Source: Nocardioides mesophilus (GTDB lineage: Bacteria; Actinomycetota; Actinomycetes; Propionibacteriales; Nocardioidaceae). From it: 64,000 nucleotides of DNA. The notes under the pieces were generated by a model. It did no database searches. It was not told the DNA's origin and saw nothing but the letters and a program-made list of their open reading frames with translations. Location of the stretch: positions 834,501 to 898,500 of the forward strand of contig NZ_CP060713.1 in assembly GCF_014395785.1 (NCBI RefSeq). Direction: 5' to 3'. The position numbers and the translations under genes were made by a program. Positions 37,106-45,794 of this stretch are shown here, one piece after another. How positions within the stretch are numbered: position 1 is the stretch's first letter; each line of letters opens with the position of its first letter.

Positions 37106-40047
37106 CGAGTCACCCTCCTCGTCGGTGCGGCGAGCACCGCCACCGCGACCAGTGCGAGCCCCTGCACCAGCAGCAGCCACGGCCGCGCCGCCGACTGCTC
37201 GAAGGTCACCGGCGCGGCGTTCGCGGCCGGCTCCGCCAGCTGCCAGGCCCGCGAGCCGGGCGCGATCGCGCTGGCCCGGGTCAGCCCGCTGACGCTGTCG
37301 AGGTTGCCGGCGAGCTCCGGGTCGGCCGGCGCCGGGGCGTAGACGAACCCGACGCCGTACCCCTGGAGCTCGGTGACGTCCTCCGGCTCGGGAGCCGTCG
37401 CCAGCCTGCCGAGGACCTCGGTGAGGGGTTGCTGCTCGTCGACGGGCGGCAGCACGCTCTCGTCCCCGAGGCGCAGGCCGGCGTCGCGCAGGAGCAGGTA
37501 GGTGTAGCCGCCGGTATCGCTGCCGCGGACCACGAGCACCCCTCGGGAGGGGTCCTGGGCAGCGGCGTCGATCATGTAGGGAGGAGCCGGCTGCAGCGGG
37601 CGCCGGTCCAGCGGTCCCTCGGTCCCGGAGACCGTCCACCAGAGCACGCCCGCCAACGGCGAGAGCAGCGCCAGCACCACGACGGCGGCGCCGAGCGGCT
37701 GCCGCCAGCCGAAGCTGGCCCCGGACAGCCGGACCGCGATCCCGCTGCCGGCCACCGCGGCGGCGGTGACGGCGGCGGCCTGGGCCACCAGCAGCGGCAG
37801 CCCGAGCCAGAGCGGGTGCGCGACCGGCTCGCTCGCGAGCGCGACCTCGACCCGGGAGAGCGCCGCGGTCGTCACCAGCGCCACGACCAGGACCAGCCAG
37901 GCCGCCAGCACTGGGCGGCGCCGGTCGGTGCGCACGAGCGCCGCGACCGCTGCCAGGACCACGCCGATGCCCAGCCACCACGGCGCCGAGCCACCCGGCC
38001 GGGCGAAGACGATGTCGGTCCAGCCCAGCGCGTCCACCAGCGACGGCGCCGAGAGCCCGGCCTCGGTGAGCAGCGACGCGAAGCCCTGGTGCGACCAGGT
38101 GGCCACCGTCCAGGGCAGCAGCAGCACCGGACTGACCAGGACCGGCACGGCCACCGGCAGCCAGGTCGCCGGGCGGCGCCACGCGGCGGCCGGGCCGATC
38201 GCGCCGGCCATCCCGAGCACCAGCACCAGCACGGTCACCACGGCGGCCATCAGCCAGGCGAGCGGGGCGAAGGCGGACACCAGCGCCAGCCACAGCGTCG
38301 TCCGCCAGGCGGCCCGCCGACGACGGTCCACGGTCTCGTCCGGGCCGAGGAACAGCGCGGAGTGCGCCAGCCACGGCAGCAGCAGGGCCGCGGCGACGGT
38401 GCCGACGCGCCCCTGGCCGACCGCCCCGGTCAGCACCGGGAGCAGCCCGTAGGCCATCGCTCCCCACAGCGCCGCCGCGCGGGAGCCGGTCAGCCGGAGC
38501 AGGAAGCGGTAGCCACCGGCGGCGGCCAGCGGGACGGCGAGCAGCAGCAGCACGTCGAGCACCAGCCAGGCCTTCGCCAGCAGCACGGTCCCGAGCGCGG
38601 CCAGCGGCAGCAGGTACGGCGCGGCCGGCGCGGTGCTCCCGGTGCCGAGGTCGTGGCCGGCGGAGAGGTAGGTGGCCCACCAGTCGAAGGCGCTGTCGGG
38701 GGCCGGCAGCAGGGCGCCGCCGGAGAGCAGCCCCCCGCCCAGACGGCCGCGGGCACTCCACAGGGCCAGCACCAGCAGGCCGGCGAGCGCCAGCGCCACG
38801 GGGTTGGTGACCCAGCGGGCGACCAGGCCGGTGTCGGCAGGCAGGTTCTGCGCCTCCGCCGGGACCGGGCCGGTCTCGGCGGCCTCCAGCGCCGTGCCGT
38901 CCTCCCGCAAGCGCGCCCGCCGGGCGGTGGCCGCGTCGCCGGCCTGGCGGGCCAGCGCGGTGCCGGCCTCGGTGAGGACGTCGAGCCCGTGCCGGTACGG
39001 CAGCCACGGAGGGGCCAGCAGCGGCCGCACGTCGCGGGCGGAGACGACCGCGGCACGGGCCCGGCTGCGCCGCCCCTTCCAGATCCGCAACGGCCGGGCG
39101 TACGTCGCCGCCACCGCCGCCAGCTCGTCGAACGCCTCGCGGGGGGCGCGCAGCAGCAGCAGCCCGAGCGCCCGCAGCACGCTGCCGAGCAGCAGCCGCA
39201 GCACCAGGAAGGGGAGCGCCGCGGCGGAGCAGTTGGTCAGCATGGTGTGCAGCGCGGCGCGGCGCTCGGTGCGGCGTACGCGCCTGCCGGTCAGCGGTGT
39301 GACGCGCCGGCCGCGCGCGGCGGCCTCGACGTGGAAGACGATGGCCTCGGGGACGGTCAGGGTGCGGTGGCCGGCCCGGGCGGCGCGCCAGCCGAAGTCC
39401 AGGTCGGCCCCGAGCACGGGCAGGTGCGGGTCGAAGCCGAGCTGCTCGAGGACCGAGCGGCGCACCAGCATGCCGGCGGTGTTGACCGCGAGGACCTGGC
39501 GGCGCTGGTCGTGCTGGCCCTGGTCGTACTCGCCGCGCTCGAGCCCGGTCTCCCGGCGGCCGGTGCCGCTCAGGGTGACGCCGACCTCGAGGAGGCGCCG
39601 CAGCGAGGGCCACTCGCGCAGCTTGGGGCCGAGCACGTCCACGCCGGGCTCGAGGGTGGCGGCCTCGAGGAGCCGCTCGAGGGCATCCGGCGCGGGGGCG
39701 CTGTCGTCGTGGAGGAGCCAGACCCACTCGGCCTCGTCGAGGGCGGCGGTCCGGTCGAGGGCCTGCGTCACCGCGGCACCGAAGCCGGTGTCGGCGGGCA
39801 GGTGGTGGACGGCGTCGGGGCCGAGCCGGTCGGCGAGCAGCTCCGGACCGGCATCGGTGCTGCCGGTGTCCACGGCGATCACCCGGTCCGGCGGGCTCGT
39901 CTGCGCCTGCAGGGCGTCCAGGACCGCGGGCAGCCAGGGCGCGCCGTCGTGGCTCACGAGGAGGGCGCTCACCTTGGGTCTCACGGCGCCCCACCCTAGC
40001 CACCGGTCGGCGACGCGGAAGAATCGGCGAGGCGTCACGTTGCCCAC
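37102..40047 (-). CDS. large family 2 glycosyltransferase fused to polytopic membrane domain
   Basis: A 981-residue protein. Residues about 25-240 are a GT-A glycosyltransferase: VSALLVSHDGAPWLPAVLDAL, VDTGSTDAGPE, LLHDDSAPAPDAL (the DxD-like site near 117) and DLDFGWRAARAGH. The remainder has at least a dozen predicted spans, ending with a large outside loop and a final span near the C-terminus (VQGLALVAVAVLAA). The design suggests synthesis or transfer of a lipid-linked sugar to an envelope polymer. The start at 40047 (GTG) is the longest; GTGs at 40038 and 39984 are possible. No ribosome-binding site decides it. Confidence 0.87.
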   Translation of the reverse strand: MGNVTPRRFFRVADRWLGWGAVRPKVSALLVSHDGAPWLPAVLDALQAQTSPPDRVIAVDTGSTDAGPELLADRLGPDAVHHLPADTGFGAAVTQALDRTAALDEAEWVWLLHDDSAPAPDALERLLEAATLEPGVDVLGPKLREWPSLRRLLEVGVTLSGTGRRETGLERGEYDQGQHDQRRQVLAVNTAGMLVRRSVLEQLGFDPHLPVLGADLDFGWRAARAGHRTLTVPEAIVFHVEAAARGRRVTPLTGRRVRRTERRAALHTMLTNCSAAALPFLVLRLLLGSVLRALGLLLLRAPREAFDELAAVAATYARPLRIWKGRRSRARAAVVSARDVRPLLAPPWLPYRHGLDVLTEAGTALARQAGDAATARRARLREDGTALEAAETGPVPAEAQNLPADTGLVARWVTNPVALALAGLLVLALWSARGRLGGGLLSGGALLPAPDSAFDWWATYLSAGHDLGTGSTAPAAPYLLPLAALGTVLLAKAWLVLDVLLLLAVPLAAAGGYRFLLRLTGSRAAALWGAMAYGLLPVLTGAVGQGRVGTVAAALLLPWLAHSALFLGPDETVDRRRRAAWRTTLWLALVSAFAPLAWLMAAVVTVLVLVLGMAGAIGPAAAWRRPATWLPVAVPVLVSPVLLLPWTVATWSHQGFASLLTEAGLSAPSLVDALGWTDIVFARPGGSAPWWLGIGVVLAAVAALVRTDRRRPVLAAWLVLVVALVTTAALSRVEVALASEPVAHPLWLGLPLLVAQAAAVTAAAVAGSGIAVRLSGASFGWRQPLGAAVVVLALLSPLAGVLWWTVSGTEGPLDRRPLQPAPPYMIDAAAQDPSRGVLVVRGSDTGGYTYLLLRDAGLRLGDESVLPPVDEQQPLTEVLGRLATAPEPEDVTELQGYGVGFVYAPAPADPELAGNLDSVSGLTRASAIAPGSRAWQLAEPAANAAPVTFEQSAARPWLLLVQGLALVAVAVLAAPTRRVTR

Positions 40048-40095
40048 ACCCGCGCCCGGGCGCTCACCCGCTCAGGAGTGCCGTCCGGGCGAGGG

Positions 40096-40350
40096 TCAGA
40101 CCGCGCGCTTCTTCAACTTGCGTCGCTCCCGCTCGGAGAGACCACCCCAGATGCCGAACCGCTCGTCGTGGTCGAGTGCGTACTCCAAGCACTCACCACG
40201 CACGTCGCAGGTCAGGCACACTCGCTTGGCCTCCCTCGTCGAGCCACCTTTTTCGGGGAAGAACGCCTCGGGATCGGTCTGCGCGCACAGGGCACGCTCC
40301 TGCCATCCCAGTTGCTCGGCGTCCCCGTCGAGGAGATACAGCTCTCGCAC
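40096..40350 (-). CDS. whiB2: WhiB family transcriptional regulator (WhiB2/WhmD type)
   Basis: An 84-residue iron-sulphur protein. Cluster ligands Cys22, Cys45, Cys48 and Cys54 give the C-x22-C-x2-C-x5-C pattern; the G-I-W-G-G turn is at 66-70, followed by a basic tail RERRKLKKRA for DNA. The sequence and the neighbourhood (DUF3499, metallopeptidase, cofD) identify the WhmD/WhiB2 branch, which controls septation in mycobacteria and Streptomyces. It probably acts by binding the primary sigma factor. GTG start at 40350 with AAGGG 9 bases upstream. Confidence 0.93.
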   Translation of the reverse strand: MRELYLLDGDAEQLGWQERALCAQTDPEAFFPEKGGSTREAKRVCLTCDVRGECLEYALDHDERFGIWGGLSERERRKLKKRAV

Positions 40351-40687
40351 GGCACTCGCCCTTTCGACCCGTGGACCCCGGAAAGGGTCCCGCTCCCACA
40401 GCCTGTCCTTTGACGTCGGACCGGTCGGTCGGTTCCTTCGACCGGTCTGTCAGCATCCGAGAAGCCTCAGAGGGTGCCCTGATGACCTCGCCGGTGACGT
40501 CTTGCCTCACGCTAGTGCGATGCGTGGCGGTATGTGACCGAAACGAACAACACTGTGGGAATTACATGCCTGTCGTGCGCGTAAAGTCAAGCGCGGTTCT
40601 GCTATAGGACCCGTCCGGAAGCAACGGATGGCCCGACCGGGCCCCCGGGGTTGACCAATGCCTGCAAAGCCGACTAAGGAGACCCCC
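40351..40687. promoter_or_regulatory. divergent whiB2-cofD control region
   Basis: This 337-bp interval has no gene. It contains an inverted repeat, GACCGGTCG at 40419-40427 and its complement at 40439-40447 (centre 40433), itself part of a run of ACCGGTC-type half-sites about 70 bp before the whiB2 start; this is a good candidate operator. Near cofD, TATAGG at about 40605-40610 could be a -10 box, but no -35 is convincing. AAGGAG at 40677-40682 is a strong ribosome-binding site for cofD. Confidence 0.5.
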
Positions 40688-41749
40688 ATGGACCACCTGA
40701 ACGAGCCTGCCCCGGCCCCCGTGGAGACGGCCGGCTCCCCCGTCCCCGCGCTGCCCCGCCGGGTGACGGTTCTCTCAGGCGGGGTCGGCGGCGCACGCTT
40801 CCTGCGCGGCCTGCTGCACCGGATCGCCGGCACCCCCGGAAGCCCGACCGAGGTGACGGTGGTGGCCAACACCGCCGACGACATCTGGGTGCACGGGCTC
40901 AAGGTGTGCCCCGACCTCGACACGGTGATGTACACCCTCGGCGGCGGGATCGACGCGGTGCGCGGCTGGGGCCGCACCGAGGAGACCTGGAACGCCAAGG
41001 AGGAGCTGGCGGCGTACGGCGTCGAGCCGACCTGGTTCGGTCTCGGCGACAAGGACCTCGCCACCCACCTGGTGCGCACCCAGATGCTGGAGGCCGGCTA
41101 CCCGCTGTCCGCCGTCACCGAGGCGCTCTGCCGGCGCTGGCAGCCGGGCGTCCGGCTGCTGCCGATGACCGACGACCGGGTCGAGACCCACGTCCTCATC
41201 GACGACCCGGCCGAGCCCTCGGGCCGGCGGGCCGTCCACTTCCAGGAGTACTGGGTGCGGCTGCGCGCCGAGGTGCCCGCCCGCGCGGTCGTCCCGGTGG
41301 GCCTGGAGCAGTCCGCCCCGGGCCCGGGAGTCCTCGAGGCGATCACCGACACCGACCTGCTGGTGCTGCCGCCGTCGAACCCGGTCGTCTCGGTGGGCAC
41401 CATCCTCGGCGTCCCCGGCATCCGCGAGGCCGTCTCCTCCACATCGGCGCCGGTGGTGGGGCTCTCCCCGATCGTGGCCGGCTCCCACGTGCACGGGATG
41501 GCGGCGCAGGTGCTCACCGCCATCGGCGTGGAGGTCAGCGCCGCGGCGGTGGCCGAGCACTACGGTGCCCGGTCCACCGGCGGGGTCCTCGACGCCTGGC
41601 TCGTCGACGAGTCCGACGGGGCGGCGGTCGAGCGGGTGCGCGCGGCCGGCATCGCCTGCGCGGCCGTGCCGCTGATGATGACCGACCTGGACGCGACCGC
41701 CTCGATGGTCGACGCGGCCCTGCGGCTGCTCAGCGAGGAACGGCGCTGA
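40688..41749 (+). CDS. cofD: 2-phospho-L-lactate transferase (coenzyme F420 biosynthesis)
   Basis: A 353-residue enzyme that joins the phosphoenolpyruvyl/phospholactyl-GMP moiety to the deazaflavin Fo, giving (dehydro-)F420-0. The substrate-binding turn VLSGGVGGARFLRGL lies at about 28-42, VVANTADDIWVHGLKV at about 59-74, and GLGDKDLATHL and SNPVVSVGTIL further on, all family signatures. The ATG at 40688 has AAGGAG 5 bases upstream; the frame is open to an earlier ATG at 40658 that lacks one. Equivalent to fbiA of M. tuberculosis, next to whiB2 as there. Its usual partner cofE is 9.6 kb away. Confidence 0.95.
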   Translation: MDHLNEPAPAPVETAGSPVPALPRRVTVLSGGVGGARFLRGLLHRIAGTPGSPTEVTVVANTADDIWVHGLKVCPDLDTVMYTLGGGIDAVRGWGRTEETWNAKEELAAYGVEPTWFGLGDKDLATHLVRTQMLEAGYPLSAVTEALCRRWQPGVRLLPMTDDRVETHVLIDDPAEPSGRRAVHFQEYWVRLRAEVPARAVVPVGLEQSAPGPGVLEAITDTDLLVLPPSNPVVSVGTILGVPGIREAVSSTSAPVVGLSPIVAGSHVHGMAAQVLTAIGVEVSAAAVAEHYGARSTGGVLDAWLVDESDGAAVERVRAAGIACAAVPLMMTDLDATASMVDAALRLLSEERR

Positions 41750-43943
41750 CCTCCAGCACCACCGCGTCCTCGGGCGCGAGCACCGGCGGCACCAGGCCGA
41801 CGGTGCCCAGCGCGGCACCGGACAGGAGCAGCGGTCCGGGCGTCCAGCCCTCGCTCAGCTGCAACCTCGGGGCCCGTTCGGCAGGCACCGGTCCGACCAC
41901 CCGGACCTCGTAGTCGCGCCCGGGGTCGAGCCCGGGCAACCGGACCGGGGAGGGAACCGCGTCGGCGGAGGTCGCAGTGCGGACCACGGCGTAGAGGGCC
42001 CGCCCGCCGTCCTCGGCGACGACCCCGTGCACCCACAGCGACTCGTCAGGCGAGTCCGCGCGGTGCAGCCGACCGGTGTGCAGCAGCGAGCGGTGCTCCC
42101 GGTAGAGGCCGATCCAGCCGGCCAGCTCGGTGCTCTCGGCCTCGGACAGCCCGCGCAGGTCCCACTCGATGCCGAAGTGTCCGAAGAGCGCGGTGGCGGC
42201 GCGGAAGGCCAGCCGGTGACGCCGCCCGGTCGTGTGCGCCTCCGGTCCGCCGACGTGGGCGCCCATCAGCTCCAGCGGCACCAGCAACGACGTCCATCTC
42301 TGGATCGACTGGCGCTCCAGCGCGTCGATGCAGTCGCTCGCCCAGATCCGGTCGGTGCGCTCGAGGACGGCCAGGTCCACCCGGGCGCCGCCGGAGCTGC
42401 AGCTCTCGATCTCCACCTCCGGGTGCGCCGACTTGAGCTCGTCGAGCAGCCGGTAGACCGCCTGCGTCTGCGCGTGCACCCCCGGACCGGTGTCCACGAG
42501 GTCGCGGTTCATGTCCCACTTCAAGAAGCTGATCGCATGCCCGTCGAGCAGCCCCAGCAGGGCGTCGCGCAGGTGGGCGTAGGCCTCGGGAACCCGCAGG
42601 TCGAGGACCTGCTGGTGGCGCCACGGCGGCGGGTCGGTCTCCCGGCCGCGCAGCATCCACTCGGGGTGCTCGCGGAACAGGTCGGAGTCCTGGTTGACCA
42701 TCTCCGGCTCGACCCAGAGCCCGAACTCCATCCCGCGGCCGACCACGTGCTCGACCAGCGGCGTGAGCCCGGCGGGCCAGACGTCCGGGTCGACGGTCCA
42801 GTCCCCCAGCCCGCGCTGGTCGTCGCGGCGGCCCAGGAACCAGCCGTCGTCGAGCACGAACCGCTCGACCCCGATCGCGGCGGCGGCGTCGGCCAGCGCC
42901 GTCAGCCCGTCGAGGTCCTGGTCGAAGTAGACCGCCTCCCAGGTGTTGAGCACCACCGGCCGGGGCCGCTCGACGTGCTGGGGCCGGGCCCGCAGGTGCC
43001 GGTGGAACCGGTCGGTCAGCCCGTCGAGGCCACGGTCGCTCCAGCCGGCGTACACCCAGGGTGTGGTGTAACCCTCTCCTGCCTCGAGCCGGACCTCACC
43101 GGGACCGAGGAGCTCCCCGCCGCCGATGACCGCTTCGCCGGTGGGAAGCCGCTCCACCCAGGTGGTGTGGTCGCCGCTCCAGGCGGTGTGCACGCCCCAC
43201 ACCTCGCCGCGCCCGAAGCCGAAGCCGGGGGTGCCGGCGACCATGAGCAGGGTGGCGTCGTGGCCGGTGCGGCCGTGCCAGGAGTCGCGCACCCAGGCGC
43301 CCTGGTGGATCGGCTGTCGCTGGGGGGCGCGCTCGCGGCACCAGCGCCCGGTGAGGTCGAGCAGCTCGGTGGCCGGCGCCGGCAGCGGCAGGCAGGAGAG
43401 CAGGTGGGCGACCTCGAACCCCGCGGCGGCTCCGGCGCCGGTGCCGGCCCGGAGCGTGTGCCGCACCCGCAGCAGCCCCTCGGGGGTCAGCTCCAGCTCG
43501 GTGCGGACCTCGAGGCCGAGCTCGGCGTCGGCCGAGCGGAAGGTGACCCGGGCGGCGGTCGTCTCGTCGCCGTCCTCCACCTCGGCCGGCCCGGCGCCCG
43601 CGAGCAGGGGTACGGCGGGCAGGCCGGCCCCGCCGAGGACGCGGCCCTCCAGCACCCGCCGGCCGGTCCAGCCGCGGGCCGGCTGCGGCAGCAGGGGCAG
43701 TCGGAACGCCCGGTCCAGCGCGCTGTGCGGGACCACGGGCCGGGTGGCCCGCTCGACCGCCGCGGCGGCCTCGTTCGTCAGATCGCCGAGATCGGCGCCC
43801 CAGTGCACGACCGCCGGCAGCGACCCGTCCGGTGCGCCCGTGGCGTCCGGGTGCGCCGGCAGCGCCAGCAGCACCGACGTACCGGCTCGCCGAAGGTGCA
43901 CGGTCCCGGCATCGCTGTGCACCGGCTCCGAGGCTCCCGTCAT
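41730..43943 (-). CDS. alpha-galactosidase, GH36
   Basis: A 737-residue glycosidase that releases terminal alpha-1,6-galactose from raffinose- or melibiose-type sugars. Domain order is the usual GH36 one: N-terminal beta-sandwich (about 1-300), catalytic barrel (about 310-620), C-terminal beta domain. Nucleophile Asp477 lies in KWDMNRDL, SCSSGGARVDLAVL follows, and Asp537 of WASDCIDALER is the expected acid/base. No signal peptide is visible, so it acts in the cytoplasm after import. It ends 20 bp inside the convergent cofD 3-prime end, and its start overlaps the permease stop by 4 bp, the last gene of a four-gene operon. Confidence 0.93.
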   Translation of the reverse strand: MTGASEPVHSDAGTVHLRRAGTSVLLALPAHPDATGAPDGSLPAVVHWGADLGDLTNEAAAAVERATRPVVPHSALDRAFRLPLLPQPARGWTGRRVLEGRVLGGAGLPAVPLLAGAGPAEVEDGDETTAARVTFRSADAELGLEVRTELELTPEGLLRVRHTLRAGTGAGAAAGFEVAHLLSCLPLPAPATELLDLTGRWCRERAPQRQPIHQGAWVRDSWHGRTGHDATLLMVAGTPGFGFGRGEVWGVHTAWSGDHTTWVERLPTGEAVIGGGELLGPGEVRLEAGEGYTTPWVYAGWSDRGLDGLTDRFHRHLRARPQHVERPRPVVLNTWEAVYFDQDLDGLTALADAAAAIGVERFVLDDGWFLGRRDDQRGLGDWTVDPDVWPAGLTPLVEHVVGRGMEFGLWVEPEMVNQDSDLFREHPEWMLRGRETDPPPWRHQQVLDLRVPEAYAHLRDALLGLLDGHAISFLKWDMNRDLVDTGPGVHAQTQAVYRLLDELKSAHPEVEIESCSSGGARVDLAVLERTDRIWASDCIDALERQSIQRWTSLLVPLELMGAHVGGPEAHTTGRRHRLAFRAATALFGHFGIEWDLRGLSEAESTELAGWIGLYREHRSLLHTGRLHRADSPDESLWVHGVVAEDGGRALYAVVRTATSADAVPSPVRLPGLDPGRDYEVRVVGPVPAERAPRLQLSEGWTPGPLLLSGAALGTVGLVPPVLAPEDAVVLEVSAVPR

Positions 43944-44860
43944 CCCTTGTTCGCTCCGAGGGTCAGGCCGCCCACGAAGTGCTTCTGCAGCACGATGAAG
44001 ACGACGATCGTCGGGACCGCCGTGATCAGCGACCCGGCGGCCACCAGGTTGTCGTCGGTGAAGAAGGTGCCGTTGAGACTGGCCAGCGCGGTGGTGATGG
44101 GCTGGTCCTCGCCGCGGCCGATCATCAGCACCAGCGCCCAGAAGAAGTCGTTGTAGATCCAGGTGAACTCCAGGGTGGCCAGTGCCGCCAGCGGAGCCCG
44201 GCACAGCGGCAGGATGACCTGCCAGAACTGCCGCCACACGCTGGCGCCGTCGACCAGGGCCGCCTCGGTCAGCTCCACCGGCAACGTCTTCATGTAGCTG
44301 CTCATCACGAACGTGCAGAAGCCCATCTGGAAGGCGATGTGGATCATCACCACTCCGAACTGGCTGTTGGCCCACACCCCCGAGTCCGTCCAGGGCGCCG
44401 GCAGGTGCAGGTAGAGCCGGTAGAGCGGCGTGATCACGACCTGCTGCGGCAGCAGGTTGCCGGCCGTGAAGAGCATGAGCAGGGCCAGGTTGAACCGGAA
44501 GCTGAACCGGGCCAGGCCGTAGGCCACGAAGGTGGAGAGCAGCAGCACCACGATGATCGCGGGGATCACGATGGTCAGCGTGTTGAGGAAGTACGACCCC
44601 AGGTCGGCGCGCTGCCAGGCCTGGACGTAGTTGTCGAAGGTGAGCGTGTCCGGCCAAGACAGGTTGCCCTTGCGGATCGTCTCCGAGACCGGCCGCAGCG
44701 ACATGTAGAACGCCCACAGGATCGGGGTGATCATCCCGATGCTGAAGGTGATCAGGAACGCGTACGCCAGCACCCGGGGGGCGCGGATCCGGGGCTCGGG
44801 TGCGGGCGGCCGGCTGGTCCGGACCTCGGACGTCACCGGGACGGGGGTGGCCGTGGTCAT
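43940..44860 (-). CDS. carbohydrate ABC transporter permease, MalG-like
   Basis: A 306-residue inner-membrane subunit with six predicted spans starting at about residue 33. The EAA loop reads ELTEAALVDGASVWRQFWQVILP (about 200-222), where it contacts the ATPase. C-terminal QKHFVGGLTLGANKG is the typical MalG/LacG-type end. It pairs with the permease gene just upstream (4-bp ATGA overlap) and with the binding protein; no ATPase is encoded in the locus. Substrate is inferred to be a galactoside from the flanking alpha- and beta-galactosidase genes. Confidence 0.93.
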   Translation of the reverse strand: MTTATPVPVTSEVRTSRPPAPEPRIRAPRVLAYAFLITFSIGMITPILWAFYMSLRPVSETIRKGNLSWPDTLTFDNYVQAWQRADLGSYFLNTLTIVIPAIIVVLLLSTFVAYGLARFSFRFNLALLMLFTAGNLLPQQVVITPLYRLYLHLPAPWTDSGVWANSQFGVVMIHIAFQMGFCTFVMSSYMKTLPVELTEAALVDGASVWRQFWQVILPLCRAPLAALATLEFTWIYNDFFWALVLMIGRGEDQPITTALASLNGTFFTDDNLVAAGSLITAVPTIVVFIVLQKHFVGGLTLGANKG

Positions 44861-45783
44861 TGCGTCAGGTCCTTCCGGAACACCTTGTACAGGTAGGGCA
44901 GGATCACGACCATCGAGATGGCCAGCAGGATCACCGCGAGCGCCGAGCCGTAGCCCGGCCGGCTCGCCTCGCCGATCACGTTCTGCGTGACCAGCACCGA
45001 CAGCAGCTCCAGGCCGTTGCGGCCGCCGTTGAGCACGTAGACGATGTCGAAGGCCCGCAGCGACTCGACGATGGTCACGACCAACACCACCACGTTGACC
45101 GGCGCGAGCGCCGGGAACACCACGTGCCGGAACGTCTGCCACTCGCTCGCCCCGTCCAGCGAGGCCGCCTCGCGCAGCGCGGGGTCGACGCTCTTCAGAC
45201 CGGCGAGGAACAGGATCATCACGTAGCCGACGTGCCGCCAGCTCGCGGCGATCAGCACCAGGTACAGGTTGCCGTCGGAGGACAGCCAGGCCCGGTCCGT
45301 GCCGAGCACGGCGTTGAGCAGACCGTCCTGGTTGTAGATCAGCTCCCAGATGAAGCCGACCAGGGCCAGCGACAGCACGACCGGGACGAAGATCAGGCTC
45401 TGGTAGATCCGCGTGCCCTTCAGCTCCTTGTCCAGGACGTAGGCCAGCAGCAGCCCCAGGGTGGTCGGCACCAGCAGGAAGAACACCAGCCAGATGACGT
45501 TGTGCTCGACCGCCGGCCAGAACAGCGGGTAGATCGTGAAGATCTGCTCGTAGTTCTGCAGACCGACCCACTTCATGTCCGTGATGTTGTCCAGCGGGCC
45601 GAGCGTGCCGAACGACAGGATCACCGAGCCGATGGTCGGGACCCAGATCAGCGCGATGTGCAGCAGGGTGGGGATCCCGATGAGCACCCCGAGCACCAGC
45701 TTGTCGCGTGAGGTCAGGCGGGTCAGCCGCTTCCGCCGCCGCGCCCGGGCCGCCGGGCGCGGCGGCGCTGCTGTGTCAGTCAT
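44857..45783 (-). CDS. carbohydrate ABC transporter permease, MalF-like
   Basis: A 308-residue inner-membrane subunit with six predicted spans; a basic N-terminus (residues 10-25) precedes the first span at about 29-50. The EAA loop is DPALREAASLDGASEWQTFRHVVFP (about 200-224). It is the first permease of the operon, 11 bp downstream of the binding-protein stop, and is translationally coupled to the second permease. Both belong to the CUT1 class, which handles di- and oligosaccharides. Confidence 0.93.
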   Translation of the reverse strand: MTDTAAPPRPAARARRRKRLTRLTSRDKLVLGVLIGIPTLLHIALIWVPTIGSVILSFGTLGPLDNITDMKWVGLQNYEQIFTIYPLFWPAVEHNVIWLVFFLLVPTTLGLLLAYVLDKELKGTRIYQSLIFVPVVLSLALVGFIWELIYNQDGLLNAVLGTDRAWLSSDGNLYLVLIAASWRHVGYVMILFLAGLKSVDPALREAASLDGASEWQTFRHVVFPALAPVNVVVLVVTIVESLRAFDIVYVLNGGRNGLELLSVLVTQNVIGEASRPGYGSALAVILLAISMVVILPYLYKVFRKDLTQ

Positions 45784-45794
45784 GGCGCTCCCTC

